Source of the DNA: Nitrococcus sp.
GTDB lineage: Bacteria; Pseudomonadota; Gammaproteobacteria; Nitrococcales; Nitrococcaceae
Assembly: GCA_030452265.1 (NCBI GenBank)
Contig: JAKDMQ010000005.1
Coordinates: forward strand, 1 to 39,015
Reading direction: 5' to 3'
DNA length: 39,015 bases
Under the pieces are notes generated by a model that saw only the letters and a list, made by a program, of their open reading frames with translations, was not told the DNA's origin and did no database searches. The position numbers and the translations under genes were made by a program. Shown here piece by piece: positions 12,686 through 25,532 of this stretch (positions are counted from its first letter, which is position 1; each line of letters begins with the position of its first letter).

Positions 12686-12966
12686 ATTGAATATCCAAAG
12701 ATACTAACGACGATGCCCATAAAGCTTACTCAACGAAGCTGCGTGGACGCATCGAGCCTCTGCCGGGTAGCGGGCGCGAGTATACCGACCGCCCCAGTTC
12801 CTGGCAACTTTGCCGGCGTTCGCTTGCGACCCATCCTAACTTAGGGCGGGTTCCATCAGACAACTGACACTCTGAGAGCGCGGGCGCCCCACCCGACCCG
12901 GTGTCCGCGCTCCCGGCACGAAACCGCAACGGCCTATGTGGGGACGCTGCTCATTGCCCTGGAAGA

Positions 12967-13830
12967 TTACTTGATACGCTCGAGAATACCGTCCAACTCC
13001 TCGATGCTGCTGTACTGGATGACCATCCTTCCCTTACCCGTTTTGCCATGCTGGATTCGCACCGCCGCGCCGAGTCGTGATGCCAAGTCGTCCTGCAACT
13101 GCCGGATGTTGGGGTCGGTGGCATGGGTCTTGGCTGGTGATGGCTGCTCGCGCAGACGGCGCACGAGGGATTCGGTCTCGCGCACGGACAACCCCTTGCC
13201 TACGACGCGACGAGCCGCTTCGACCTGGCGCGGCGAATCCAGAGCAAGCAGCGCGCGCCCATGTCCCATTTCGAGCCGGCCCTCGCCGATCAAGCCTTTG
13301 ACCTCCTCGGCCAGCTCGAGCAGGCGCAGAAGATTGGATACGCTCGCACGCGAGCGACCGACGGAGCTCGCCACCTCCTGGTGGGTCATCCCAAACTCGC
13401 TGGTTAGCTGTTTCAGCGCGCTGGCCTCTTCAATCGGGTTGAGATCCTCGCGCTGAATGTTCTCGATCAAGGCCACGGCGACCACCGCCTGATCCGGCAG
13501 ATCCCGCACCAGAGCCGGCACATCGGCGACGCCAGCGAGCTGAGCCGCACGCCAGCGTCGTTCGCCGGCTATGATCTCGTAACGCCCGTCGCGCTCGGGC
13601 CGCACCACAATGGGCTGCACCACCCCCTGGGCACGGATACTGTCGGCAAGCTCTTGCAAAGCCGCCGGATCGAAGCGGCTGCGCGGCTGATAGCGCCCGC
13701 GCTGGAGCATATCAAGCGGTATCTTGCGCAGCTCACCGCCCTCCGCTAGGCCTTGCCGATCACCCTGCTCCGAGACACTATTGAGCAGAGCATCCAGCCC
13801 GCGGCCCAATCCCCGACTCTTGTTGGTCAT
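12967..13830 (-). CDS. parB: Chromosome partitioning protein ParB (parS-binding CTPase)
   Basis: LGRGLDALL N-terminus, RRWRAAQLAGVADVPALVRD, ALIENIQREDLNPIEEA and HTH GMTHQEVASSVGRSRASVSNLLRLLEL. Confidence 0.97.
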   Translation of the reverse strand: MTNKSRGLGRGLDALLNSVSEQGDRQGLAEGGELRKIPLDMLQRGRYQPRSRFDPAALQELADSIRAQGVVQPIVVRPERDGRYEIIAGERRWRAAQLAGVADVPALVRDLPDQAVVAVALIENIQREDLNPIEEASALKQLTSEFGMTHQEVASSVGRSRASVSNLLRLLELAEEVKGLIGEGRLEMGHGRALLALDSPRQVEAARRVVGKGLSVRETESLVRRLREQPSPAKTHATDPNIRQLQDDLASRLGAAVRIQHGKTGKGRMVIQYSSIEELDGILERIK

Positions 13831-13848
13831 GACTCAGACGTCCCCTTG

Positions 13849-14643
13849 TCAAGTCGGCACACTGCGCTGCGCCGTAGACTCCCGGCGCAGCATCTCACTC
13901 GCCAACGCCATATAGGCAATCGCGCCCCGTGATGTCCGGTCGTACTGCAGAGCAGGCCTACCATGACTGGGCGCTTCCGCTAGCCGCACGTTACGCGGAA
14001 TCAGCGTGCGATAAACCTTGTCCGCGAAATGCTGGGTCAGCTGCGCCCCGACCTGATTGGCCAAGTTGTTGCGTGGATCAAACATCGTGCGCAGCAAACC
14101 CTCTATTTCGAGCCCCCTGTTCACGCTGCGCTGCACCTGGCCAATGGTATCGAGCAGCGCGCTAAGCCCCTCTAGCGCATAGTATTCGCATTGTATGGGA
14201 ATGAGCACGCGGTGCGCGGCCACCAGGGCGTTGAGCGTCAGAATGTTCAGCGATGGGGGGCAATCAATAAGGATGTAGGCATAGTCGGCGAGCTTAGGCC
14301 GAAGCAGATCACGCAGGCGATACTCGCGCCCGGCACTACCCATGAGCGCCACCTCGGCGGCCGTGAGATCGCCGTTGGCTGGCAGGAGATCGTAACCGGC
14401 AAGCTCGATGCGCTGTAGCGCAGCCTCTAGGGGCCGCTCGTCCAAGAGAATATCGTAGTTGCTAACCTCCAGGCTGTCCTTGTCTAACCCGCTGCCGATG
14501 GTGGCGTTACCCTGGGGGTCCATATCCACCAACAGTACGCGGCGCCGGTTAGCGGCCAGAGAGGCAGCCAGATTGACGCACGTCGTGGTCTTACCCACGC
14601 CGCCCTTCTGGTTGGCTACCGCGATAATCCTCCCCATGTGCAT
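13849..14643 (-). CDS. parA: Chromosome partitioning ATPase ParA/Soj
   Basis: IIAVANQKGGVGKTTTCVNLAASLA deviant Walker A, VLLVDMDPQGNATIGSG; adjacent to parB. Confidence 0.97.
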   Translation of the reverse strand: MHMGRIIAVANQKGGVGKTTTCVNLAASLAANRRRVLLVDMDPQGNATIGSGLDKDSLEVSNYDILLDERPLEAALQRIELAGYDLLPANGDLTAAEVALMGSAGREYRLRDLLRPKLADYAYILIDCPPSLNILTLNALVAAHRVLIPIQCEYYALEGLSALLDTIGQVQRSVNRGLEIEGLLRTMFDPRNNLANQVGAQLTQHFADKVYRTLIPRNVRLAEAPSHGRPALQYDRTSRGAIAYMALASEMLRRESTAQRSVPT

Positions 14644-14661
14644 CGACTCTACATCACATAA

Positions 14662-15300
14662 TCACACCGCGACACACGGCTCGATAACAATCACGCGGCG
14701 CTGCGCCGCCAACCCCGGCACATCGAGCGGCTGACAGCGCCATGAAACGCCTTCGCCGGCAAGCCGCTGCAGCTCATGGGTAGGCTCGCGCGCTTTCATC
14801 GCCAGCACCCGGCCACCGGCCGCCAGCAAGGGTCGCGCAATCCACAGCAAGGCCAAGAGATCGCCGAAAGCGCGGGCAATGACCGTATCAAAGTGCACCG
14901 CGGGGCGGAATTTCTCGGCTCTAGCTTGTACCACCGTCACGTTGGCAAGCTCTAGCTCAAGCACCACTTGGCGCAGAAAGCGCACCTTCTTTCCGTTGCT
15001 ATCGAGCAGCACCACTGTCCGCTTTGGGCTCGCAAGTGCCAGCGGTATCCCCGGCAAGCCGCCACCCGAGCCGATGTCAAGCAAGCGAGCGCCCCTAACA
15101 TAGGGGTGCACAGCAAGGCTGTCCAGTATATGGCAGGTAACCATGTCACCCGGCGCACGCACGGCCGTAAGATTAAAGGCCCGATTCCAGCGCTCCAACA
15201 GTTCGATGTAGTGTAATTGACGCTCGATGAAATCCGCGCCGGCCTGCGGCAGCAGCGGCACCAGCCCCTGTTCCAGGCGCCGGCGAATGTCCCCATTCAT
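14662..15300 (-). CDS. rsmG: 16S rRNA (guanine527-N7)-methyltransferase
   Basis: Start set at the internal ATG (MNGDIRRRLEQGLV). Motifs LLERWNRAFNLTAVR, HILDSLAVHPYV, LLDIGSGGGLPGIPLALA. The ORF track extends further upstream to 15462. Confidence 0.94.
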   Translation of the reverse strand: MNGDIRRRLEQGLVPLLPQAGADFIERQLHYIELLERWNRAFNLTAVRAPGDMVTCHILDSLAVHPYVRGARLLDIGSGGGLPGIPLALASPKRTVVLLDSNGKKVRFLRQVVLELELANVTVVQARAEKFRPAVHFDTVIARAFGDLLALLWIARPLLAAGGRVLAMKAREPTHELQRLAGEGVSWRCQPLDVPGLAAQRRVIVIEPCVAV

Positions 15301-15395
15301 GCCTGACTTAGAACACCGTGGCGGCCCCACTACCCCAATGCCTCGCCTACCAGCGCCATCCGACCCCATCTCCGCGCTGGAATCACTGAATGAGC

Positions 15396-17045
15396 TCAAA
15401 CGACCTTTTTCACATCGATCTGCTTGGTCTCGCTCTTCTCGATGCGCCGCGTGATCAACCATTGCTGCAGGATAGACAAAGTATTGTTCACCGTATAATA
15501 GAGCACGAGCCCTGCCGGGAAGAAAAGAAAGAAACCGGTGAACACAATTGGCATGAAAAGCATTATCTTCTGTTGAATTGGGTCGACGGGCAGCGGATTG
15601 AGCCGCTGTTGGGCCAGCATGGTCAGCCCCATGATAATCGGCAGCACGTAGTAGGGATCCGGCGCCGATAGATCATTGAGCCACAGCATGAAGGGGGCTT
15701 GACGCAACTCCACACTTTCCAACAACACCCAGTACAACGCGATAAATACGGGAATCTGGATAACGATCGGCAGACAGCCACCGAGCGGATTCACCTTCTC
15801 CCGCTTGTAGAGGTCCATCAGCTCTTGATTCATGCGCTGGCGGTCATCGCCAAATCGCTCCTTGAGCTGCTGCATGCGCGGCTGCAGTTTACGCATGCGC
15901 GCCATTGATCGGTAGCTTGCCTCAGAGGGCTTATAGAACACCAGCTTGATCAAGACCGTGAGAATAATAATGGCCCAACCCCAGTTACCCACTACGGAGT
16001 GAATCCAGGATAGAACGATAAACATGGGTCTCGAGATAACCGTGAAGATCCCATAGTCCACCGTCAGCTCGAGACCTGGAGCCACGCTCGCAAGGCGTTC
16101 CTGATCCTTGGGGCCTAGGTAGAGCCGACTCTGGAATTTACCGCTCTGGCCGGGCTGGATTGTCTGCCACGGCGAGCTCATGCCAAGAATGAAATACTCT
16201 GGGCTCGTAGCGGCAACGCGGCTATAAAAGCGCTGTGGCTCTCCTGAAGGCGGCACCCAGGCCGCCAGGAAGTAATGCTGAACCATGGCGGCCCAGCCGC
16301 TTTTAATCACCCGATTGACGGGTTGCTCCCGCATGTCGTCGAAGGAGATTTTTTGGAACTTCTCCTCCGGGCTGAAGATCGCCCCGCCAGTATAAGTCAC
16401 CCGTTGAGCGAAACCGCCGTTTTCGGCTGACGCGCCTCTGAGCAGCTGAACGTATTGGTAAGCAGACCAGGGTGCGCCACTGTTATTACGCACCTCCTGC
16501 TCCATGTGGATAACGTATTCGCCGCGATTGAAAATGTAGCGCCGCGTCACCGTGACACCGTTCGGCCCCCGCCATGTCAACGGCACCACGAGCTTCTGCT
16601 CACCCGCGGCAAGCCGATAGGCGTTCTTTTTGGTTTCAAACTCAGGCCGCGTATTGGGCGCCGGCCCGTTCTTCGCTTTGAGCCCTACCTGCGCGACGAA
16701 GAGCGGCTTTCCCTGATCGCGCAGCAAGGTATAAGGCGCCGGGTTATCGGTAGATACATCGTGCTCGAGCAGCTTCGCGGAGCGGATATCTCCACCCAAG
16801 GTGCTAATCTCGATCTTGAACAGGTCAGTCACCACGCGGATGGGCTTGCCGGGCTCCAGCACGCCCGCCTGCTCGCGTACCTCAGTGGGTGCCTTTCCCG
16901 CCACGTCCGCGCTCTGCGCCGGCGCACCGGTTGGTTCGCTGCTCTGCGGTATCGGGCGCTTGCCGTAGTCTTCCTGCCACGCGCTCCAGAGCAGAAACAA
17001 AACAGCGCCAAGCGCAAGGAAGAGGAAGAGCCTTTGATTCTCCAT
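15396..17045 (-). CDS. yidC: Membrane protein insertase YidC
   Basis: MENQRLFLFLALGAVLFLLWSAWQEDY and GNWGWAIIILTVLIKLVFYKPSEASYRSMARMRKLQPRMQQLKERFGDDRQRMNQELMDLYKREKVNPLGGCLPIVIQIPVFIALYWVL. Confidence 0.98.
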   Translation of the reverse strand: MENQRLFLFLALGAVLFLLWSAWQEDYGKRPIPQSSEPTGAPAQSADVAGKAPTEVREQAGVLEPGKPIRVVTDLFKIEISTLGGDIRSAKLLEHDVSTDNPAPYTLLRDQGKPLFVAQVGLKAKNGPAPNTRPEFETKKNAYRLAAGEQKLVVPLTWRGPNGVTVTRRYIFNRGEYVIHMEQEVRNNSGAPWSAYQYVQLLRGASAENGGFAQRVTYTGGAIFSPEEKFQKISFDDMREQPVNRVIKSGWAAMVQHYFLAAWVPPSGEPQRFYSRVAATSPEYFILGMSSPWQTIQPGQSGKFQSRLYLGPKDQERLASVAPGLELTVDYGIFTVISRPMFIVLSWIHSVVGNWGWAIIILTVLIKLVFYKPSEASYRSMARMRKLQPRMQQLKERFGDDRQRMNQELMDLYKREKVNPLGGCLPIVIQIPVFIALYWVLLESVELRQAPFMLWLNDLSAPDPYYVLPIIMGLTMLAQQRLNPLPVDPIQQKIMLFMPIVFTGFFLFFPAGLVLYYTVNNTLSILQQWLITRRIEKSETKQIDVKKVV

Positions 17046-17278
17046 TACGGATCATCCATCGGAGCGCGGGCGGGCACGGGATCGAAACCACCGACGCGCC
17101 ATGGATGACAGCGCAACACACGCCGCACCCCAAGATAGCAGCCATGCGCCGCGCCGTGCACACGGACTGCCCCTATAGCGTAGTGCGAGCAGCTCGGATA
17201 ATACCGACAGCGCGGCCCAATCAGCGGACTCACCAGCAGCTGATAAAAGCGTACTAAACCAATCACGACCGTTTGCAT
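17045..17278 (-). CDS. yidD: Membrane protein insertion efficiency factor YidD
   Basis: LVRFYQLLVSPLIGPRCRYYPSCSHYAIGAVRVHGA and RCHPWRVGGFDPVP. Start chosen at the internal Met (MQTVVIG); the ORF track start is 17308. Confidence 0.94.
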   Translation of the reverse strand: MQTVVIGLVRFYQLLVSPLIGPRCRYYPSCSHYAIGAVRVHGAAHGCYLGVRRVLRCHPWRVGGFDPVPARAPMDDP

Positions 17279-17628
17279 CGCTGGCTCACCTGCTGCCATA
17301 GCTGGCACAAGGACCTGTTGAGCATCGCACCCGCCGCCGTACGGGTAGCGGGCTTGGCGATCACGACCAGGTCGTTGCCGGCAATCTCCTGCTGGTGGAG
17401 GCGAAATGCCTCGCGGATTCGGCGTTTGATGCGGTTTCTAACGACAGCAGAAGCCGCTGTCCTCTTCGATACAGCCAAGCCAAGCCGGGCCCAGCCCGAT
17501 TCGTTCTGAATAACCAAAACGGTGAAATAGGGATCGGCTATGCGCTTGGCGCCCTGAAACACCCGCGCATAATCGGCGGCTCGGGTCAGGCGCGCCGCAC
17601 GTGGATAGCTCTCGACTCGAGATCGCAC
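17263..17628 (-). CDS. rnpA: Ribonuclease P protein component
   Basis: LTRAADYARVFQGAKR, ARLGLAVSKRTAASAVVRNRIKRRIREAFRLHQ. Confidence 0.95.
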   Translation of the reverse strand: MRSRVESYPRAARLTRAADYARVFQGAKRIADPYFTVLVIQNESGWARLGLAVSKRTAASAVVRNRIKRRIREAFRLHQQEIAGNDLVVIAKPATRTAAGAMLNRSLCQLWQQVSQRCKRS

Positions 17629-17641
17629 CCGCCATTCAATC

Positions 17642-17776
17642 CTACGGTGTCAAGCGAGCCCGACCCTTCGCACGTCGTCGCGCCAGCACCTGACGGCCGC
17701 CCTTGGTCGCCATGCGCGCCCGAAAACCGTGGGTGCGCTTGCGCCTGATCACACTGGGTTGAAAAGTCCGCTTCAT
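17642..17776 (-). CDS. rpmH: 50S ribosomal protein L34 (absent from the supplied ORF track)
   Basis: Manual reverse-complement translation gives [44 protein letters not shown], a canonical L34 in the canonical position beside rnpA. Confidence 0.97.
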   Translation of the reverse strand: MKRTFQPSVIRRKRTHGFRARMATKGGRQVLARRRAKGRARLTP

Positions 17777-17980
17777 GCCCGTACTCGTCCTGCGGCGAGC
17801 TTGTCATCGGTGAAAGCTCGAGCCAAGAAAACCAAGCCCGCGAATGTACTGCGAAACATCCAGGCTGTCAATTTTTCCACGGCCGCGACTGGCCATGGAT
17901 TACCTCACCGCTAGGGTATAAACTGCCGCGTCTATACCGATCCCATCAGCCTCTCTGTCATTGCCGAAGGGGTATCGTGC

Positions 17981-19306
17981 GTGGCCAATTCGCTGTGGAA
18001 GGGATGTTTGCGCAGCCTGGAACGAGAGGTTCCCGATCAACAGCTCAACACTTGGATACGGCCCTTACAGGCACAGGAGGAAGGCGACAGGCTGCGTCTG
18101 TTCGCCCCCAATCGCTTCGTGCGCGACTGGGTGCGGGATCATTTCGCCGAGCGCATCGAGGAACTGCTCGCCGGCCAATGTCCCGACTGCCCGCCGCAGC
18201 TAAGGCTCGAGATCGGCACCCATTTGGCGTCGACACCTATGACAGCCGTCCATGCACCGCCTAGCACGCGCAGTGCTCCTCCATCATCGAGGCTACTGAA
18301 TCCCAATTTTACCTTCGATACCTTTGTCGGGGGAAAATCGAATCAGCTCGCGCGTGCCGCAAGCACTCAGTTGGTCGAGAATCCCGGCACGGCCTACAAT
18401 CCGCTGTTCATCTACGGTGGCGTAGGGCTTGGCAAAACTCACCTGATGCATGCCATCGGCAATGGCCTACTCGAGCGATTACCCAACGCCGAGGTTCTCT
18501 ACGTGCACTCGGAGCGCTTCGTTGGCGATATGGTCAAGGCACTCCAGCATAATGCTATCAATGAATTCAAGCGCTACTACCGCAACCTCAACGCCTTGCT
18601 GATTGACGACATCCAGTTCTTCGCCGGCAAAGAACGCTCACAGGAGGAATTCTTCCACACCTTTAATGCCCTGCTAGAAGGGCAACAACAGGTGGTGATG
18701 TCCTCCGACCGCTATCCCAAGGAGGTACAGGGCCTCGAGGAGCGCTTAAAGTCCCGCTTTGGTTGGGGACTCACCGTAGCCATTGAGCCTCCCGAGCTTG
18801 AGACGCGGGCCGCGATCCTCATGACTAAGGCGAATTTTGAAGGCATTGAGCTGCCACACGAGGTCGCCTTCTTCATCGCCAAGCGCATTCGCTCGAACGT
18901 CCGCGAGCTAGAGGGTGCTCTGCGCAGAGTCATCGCCAACTCCCACTTTATGGGCGAGCCTATTACCGTGGAGTTCACCAAAGCGGCGCTGCGAGACCTT
19001 CTCGCATTGCATGACAGGCTCGTAACCCTCGAGAACATCCAAAAGACGGTGGCTGAGTATTACAAGATTCGCCTGGTTGATCTGCTCTCTAAGCGGCGTA
19101 GCCGATCCATTACGCGTCCGCGCCAGATTGCAATGGCTCTCGCCAAGGCTCTGACCAACCATAGCTTGCCGGAGATCGGTGACGCATTCGGTGGCCGCGA
19201 CCACACAACGGTGTTGCATGCCTGCCGCAAGGTGGCCCAACTGATGGAAGCGGATCTACGACTCGCTGAAGACTACAGCAACCTGTTACGAACCCTTTCA
19301 GCATGA
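17981..19306 (+). CDS. dnaA: Chromosomal replication initiator DnaA (GTG start)
   Basis: [64 protein letters not shown]-terminal [15 protein letters not shown]. Confidence 0.98.
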   Translation: MANSLWKGCLRSLEREVPDQQLNTWIRPLQAQEEGDRLRLFAPNRFVRDWVRDHFAERIEELLAGQCPDCPPQLRLEIGTHLASTPMTAVHAPPSTRSAPPSSRLLNPNFTFDTFVGGKSNQLARAASTQLVENPGTAYNPLFIYGGVGLGKTHLMHAIGNGLLERLPNAEVLYVHSERFVGDMVKALQHNAINEFKRYYRNLNALLIDDIQFFAGKERSQEEFFHTFNALLEGQQQVVMSSDRYPKEVQGLEERLKSRFGWGLTVAIEPPELETRAAILMTKANFEGIELPHEVAFFIAKRIRSNVRELEGALRRVIANSHFMGEPITVEFTKAALRDLLALHDRLVTLENIQKTVAEYYKIRLVDLLSKRRSRSITRPRQIAMALAKALTNHSLPEIGDAFGGRDHTTVLHACRKVAQLMEADLRLAEDYSNLLRTLSA

Positions 19307-19505
19307 TGTGGATAACCTGTGTTCGGAAGTCGAGGCGGGAGGCCAATACCAGTTATCCACAGGATATCCTCAGTGCCGACACAGCAGGCGAGCAGGGCTA
19401 TCCCCATCGTTTTTAGAGATAAGTATATATAATAACTAGAAATAATTAAGTTATTCAGATTCGGCTTCGTTGCCTATAACAATAGAAATAAACTAGTTAT
19501 TCACA
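19307..19505. other. oriC: Probable oriC: DnaA boxes flanking an AT-rich segment in the dnaA-dnaN intergenic region
   Basis: TGTGGATAA at 19307-19315 (reverse of TTATCCACA), TTATCCACA at 19353-19361, TTATTCACA at 19497-19505, and AT-rich tract around 19411-19500 (ttttagagataagtatatataataactagaaataattaagttattc). Confidence 0.8.
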
Positions 19506-19516
19506 ATCTACAGTAG

Positions 19517-20629
19517 ATGGATGCGCCTATGGAGTTCGAGACCGAGCGGGAACCGTTGCTTAAGGCGTTGCAGACGGTCATAGGGGTCGTCGAAAGGCGC
19601 CACACTTTGCCAATCTTGGGAAATGTGTTGATCGACGTACACCACCAGCAGCTATCGGTTACGGCCACGGACCTGGAGGTTGAAATTAAGGCCACCACCC
19701 AGGCTTCCGTTAAGGAATCAGGGCAAATAACCTTGCCGGCGCGAAAGTTCATGGACATTATCCGCAACTTACCGGAGCCCTCGCGTATCCACGCTCGCCT
19801 AGATCAGGCACGTATGGTGCTAAAGATCCCTCACAGCCGATTCACACTCACTACGCTTCCCGGCACGGAGTTCCCACTGGTCGAGGAAAATGACGAGCCG
19901 CAACGCTTGGAGCTCGCGCAATCGCTTTTGCGTTGGCTTATCGACCGTACGAGCTTCGCCATGGGGTTGCAGGACGTGCGCTACTACCTCAACGGTCTGT
20001 TGTTAGAGCTCGAGCCGCATCGTTTGCGTGCGGTCGCCACGGATGGCCACCGTCTGGCATTGGCCGAGGTGCCGGCTGAAACGTCCTTGGCGGAGCCCAA
20101 GAATGTCATCGTTCCACGTAAAGGGGTTCAAGAGTTGCTACGGTTGTTGCACGATGCTCAGGATCCGCTAGAACTGCAGCTTCGTGAGAATCATCTTCGT
20201 GTTACTTGGCCCAATGCATGTTTCACCACCAAGCTGATCGATGGAGACTACCCCAATTATCGGCGAGTCATCCCCAAGCAAGAACATGGGCGATTAGAGG
20301 TCGAGCGCGAGGCTTTGCGCCTAGCACTCGTGCGGGCATCTATTCTCGCCGATGAGCGGCTTAACGGCGTACGCTTTATTTTATCGAGCGAAGGGCTACG
20401 CATTTGTTCAAACAACCCTGAGCAAGAGGAAGCGCAGGAAGATCTTGCCGGTGTCTATGTCGGGGATCCGGTAGAGATCGGCTTTAGTGCCAGGTATCTA
20501 CTGGATGCCCTGACAGCTATTGAGGAGTCTACGGTAGAGATCGTCGTAAGTGGCTCCAATAGCAGCGCAATACTCTACGGACGCGGCAACGATAGCTGCC
20601 GATACGTGGTGATGCCATTGTTTCTCTAA
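19517..20629 (+). CDS. dnaN: DNA polymerase III beta sliding clamp
   Basis: LLKALQTVIGVVERRHTLPILGNVLI, LPARKFMDIIRNLP, YYLNGLLLEL; C-terminal CRYVVMPLFL. Start could be the second ATG at 19529. Confidence 0.97.
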   Translation: MDAPMEFETEREPLLKALQTVIGVVERRHTLPILGNVLIDVHHQQLSVTATDLEVEIKATTQASVKESGQITLPARKFMDIIRNLPEPSRIHARLDQARMVLKIPHSRFTLTTLPGTEFPLVEENDEPQRLELAQSLLRWLIDRTSFAMGLQDVRYYLNGLLLELEPHRLRAVATDGHRLALAEVPAETSLAEPKNVIVPRKGVQELLRLLHDAQDPLELQLRENHLRVTWPNACFTTKLIDGDYPNYRRVIPKQEHGRLEVEREALRLALVRASILADERLNGVRFILSSEGLRICSNNPEQEEAQEDLAGVYVGDPVEIGFSARYLLDALTAIEESTVEIVVSGSNSSAILYGRGNDSCRYVVMPLFL

Positions 20630-20680
20630 AGCTAATGTGCCTCGCGACCATCCTGATCCAGGTCGAGAAGTCACGGCACC

Positions 20681-21755
20681 TTGCCAGAGCCCATGACTAT
20701 CGTTCAACTCGAGGTGGAGGGCTTCCGAAATCTCCGCGGGGTTAGCTTGGCGCTGGACCCTCAGGTCAATCTCATCTACGGGGACAATGCCTCGGGTAAG
20801 ACCAGCTTGCTCGAGTCAATCCACGTCTTAGCACGCGGGCGCAGCTTCAAGCGTGCGCGCTCTGAGCAATTGATACAACGCGGCAAGCGTCGGTTCGTCC
20901 TCGGGGCAAGGATTAAGGTCGACGGGCATTCGGCATGGCTGGGAATGGAACGCACAGCCGGTCGAACCCGGGTTCGGGTTGATGGGCGGACTGCAGAGAG
21001 TTTGTCTGAAACCGCTTGGCTGCTGCCCATTCATGCCATTAACACGGAGAGTCATCGTTTACTCATCGGGGGCCCAAGGGAGCGCCGTAGTGCTCTCGAC
21101 TGGGGCGTGTTCCACGTGGAACAAAACTACCGGGATCGTTGGCGGCGCTTTTACCAAGCTTTACGCCAACGCAACGCTGCCCTGCAGGCTGGGGATTCGC
21201 GATTGGCCCGCGCATGGGAACCGGAACTCGTGGCCGGGGCCGAGGGGGTTGATACAAGTCGAAGAGTCTACCTAGAGACCCTTTGGCCGGAATGGCATCG
21301 GCTCATGACCGACTGGATGCCGGAACTTGCGCTGCATTGGGAGTTTCACTCGGGGTGGCCACGGAATAGTACTCTGGGCGCCCTTCTTGGCGAGGCGCGA
21401 GCCCGTGAGATTGAGCGCGGCCACACAATCTACGGCCCTCATCGAGGTGACTTGCGGTTCATTGTCGAGGGCATCGATGCCGGCCAGTATCTTTCGCGTG
21501 GGCAACAGAAACTTGCGGTTATTGCATTTTGGCTTGCGCAAGCGGCCTTGACGGCTAGAGGTGGGCGACAGCGCCCCATCCTTCTTGTGGATGACTTAGC
21601 CGCGGAGCTTGATGTTGGACGGCGCGAGCGGGTCTTGGGAGGGTTGCTGGGAATGGATGCCCAACTGCTGCTGACCGCTTTGACCCGTGAGGACTTGAGG
21701 CTGATCTCGTGTATTCCTCGAGTGTTCCACGTGGAACAAGGCTCTTACTGCAAAA

Positions 21756-21763
<8 letters not shown>
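20681..21763 (+). CDS. recF: DNA replication/repair protein RecF
   Basis: VEGFRNLRGVSLALDPQVNLIYGDNASGKTSLLESIHVLARGRSF, DWGVFHVEQNYRDRWRRFYQALRQRNAAL, LSRGQQKLAVIAFWLAQ. Start may be 20693 (MTIVQLEVEGF). Confidence 0.97.
21108..21123. promoter_or_regulatory. parS: parS centromere-like site 1, inside recF
   Basis: TGTTCCACGTGGAACA, a perfect 16-bp palindrome matching the parS family (TGTTNCACGTGNAACA); parAB lies ~6.5 kb away. Confidence 0.88.
21723..21738. promoter_or_regulatory. parS: parS centromere-like site 2, inside the recF 3' end
   Basis: TGTTCCACGTGGAACA, identical to the site at 21108-21123. Confidence 0.88.
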
Positions 21764-24999
<3,236 letters not shown>

Positions 25000-25532
25000 T
25001 CAGGTGATCGGCGAGCATCGCAAGATTCGGGTAGCTCTCTGCTATGTCGGTTGCACTACTTGCCAGGGTATGCTCGCCATTTCCGGTGCGTACCAGCATG
25101 GCTCGTGCCCCGACTCGGCTGGCTGCCACGAGATCCCGTGCGCTGTCCCCGACTACCGGGCGGTTACAAAGCGATGCTTCGAAGTGGTGCTCCACGGCCT
25201 GCAATAGTCCCGCCTTGGGCTTGCGGCAAGCACAGCCATCGTCTGGGCCGTGTGGGCAGATGAAGACGGCGGCGAGCCGGCCGCCGGCGGCGCGCACCGC
25301 TGCATCCATGCGGGCATGGATCGCGCTTAAATCATCGCGCGAGAGCAAGCCGCGCGCGATGCCGGATTGGTTTGTGCATACCACCACGTCAAAGCCGATC
25401 GCCGCTAAGCGGGCGATAGCGCTCATGCTGCCTGGCAGAGGCTGCCACTCCGCGGGGCTTTTGATGTATTTCGTCGAGTCCCAGTTGATTACCCCATCTC
25501 GGTCCAAAACGATTAGCCGCTGCGCCATGGAT

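Noticed and set aside
17777-17980. rpmH-dnaA intergenic region as an alternative oriC
   Set aside because: No good DnaA box was seen here, whereas the dnaA-dnaN gap has perfect boxes plus an AT-rich tract.
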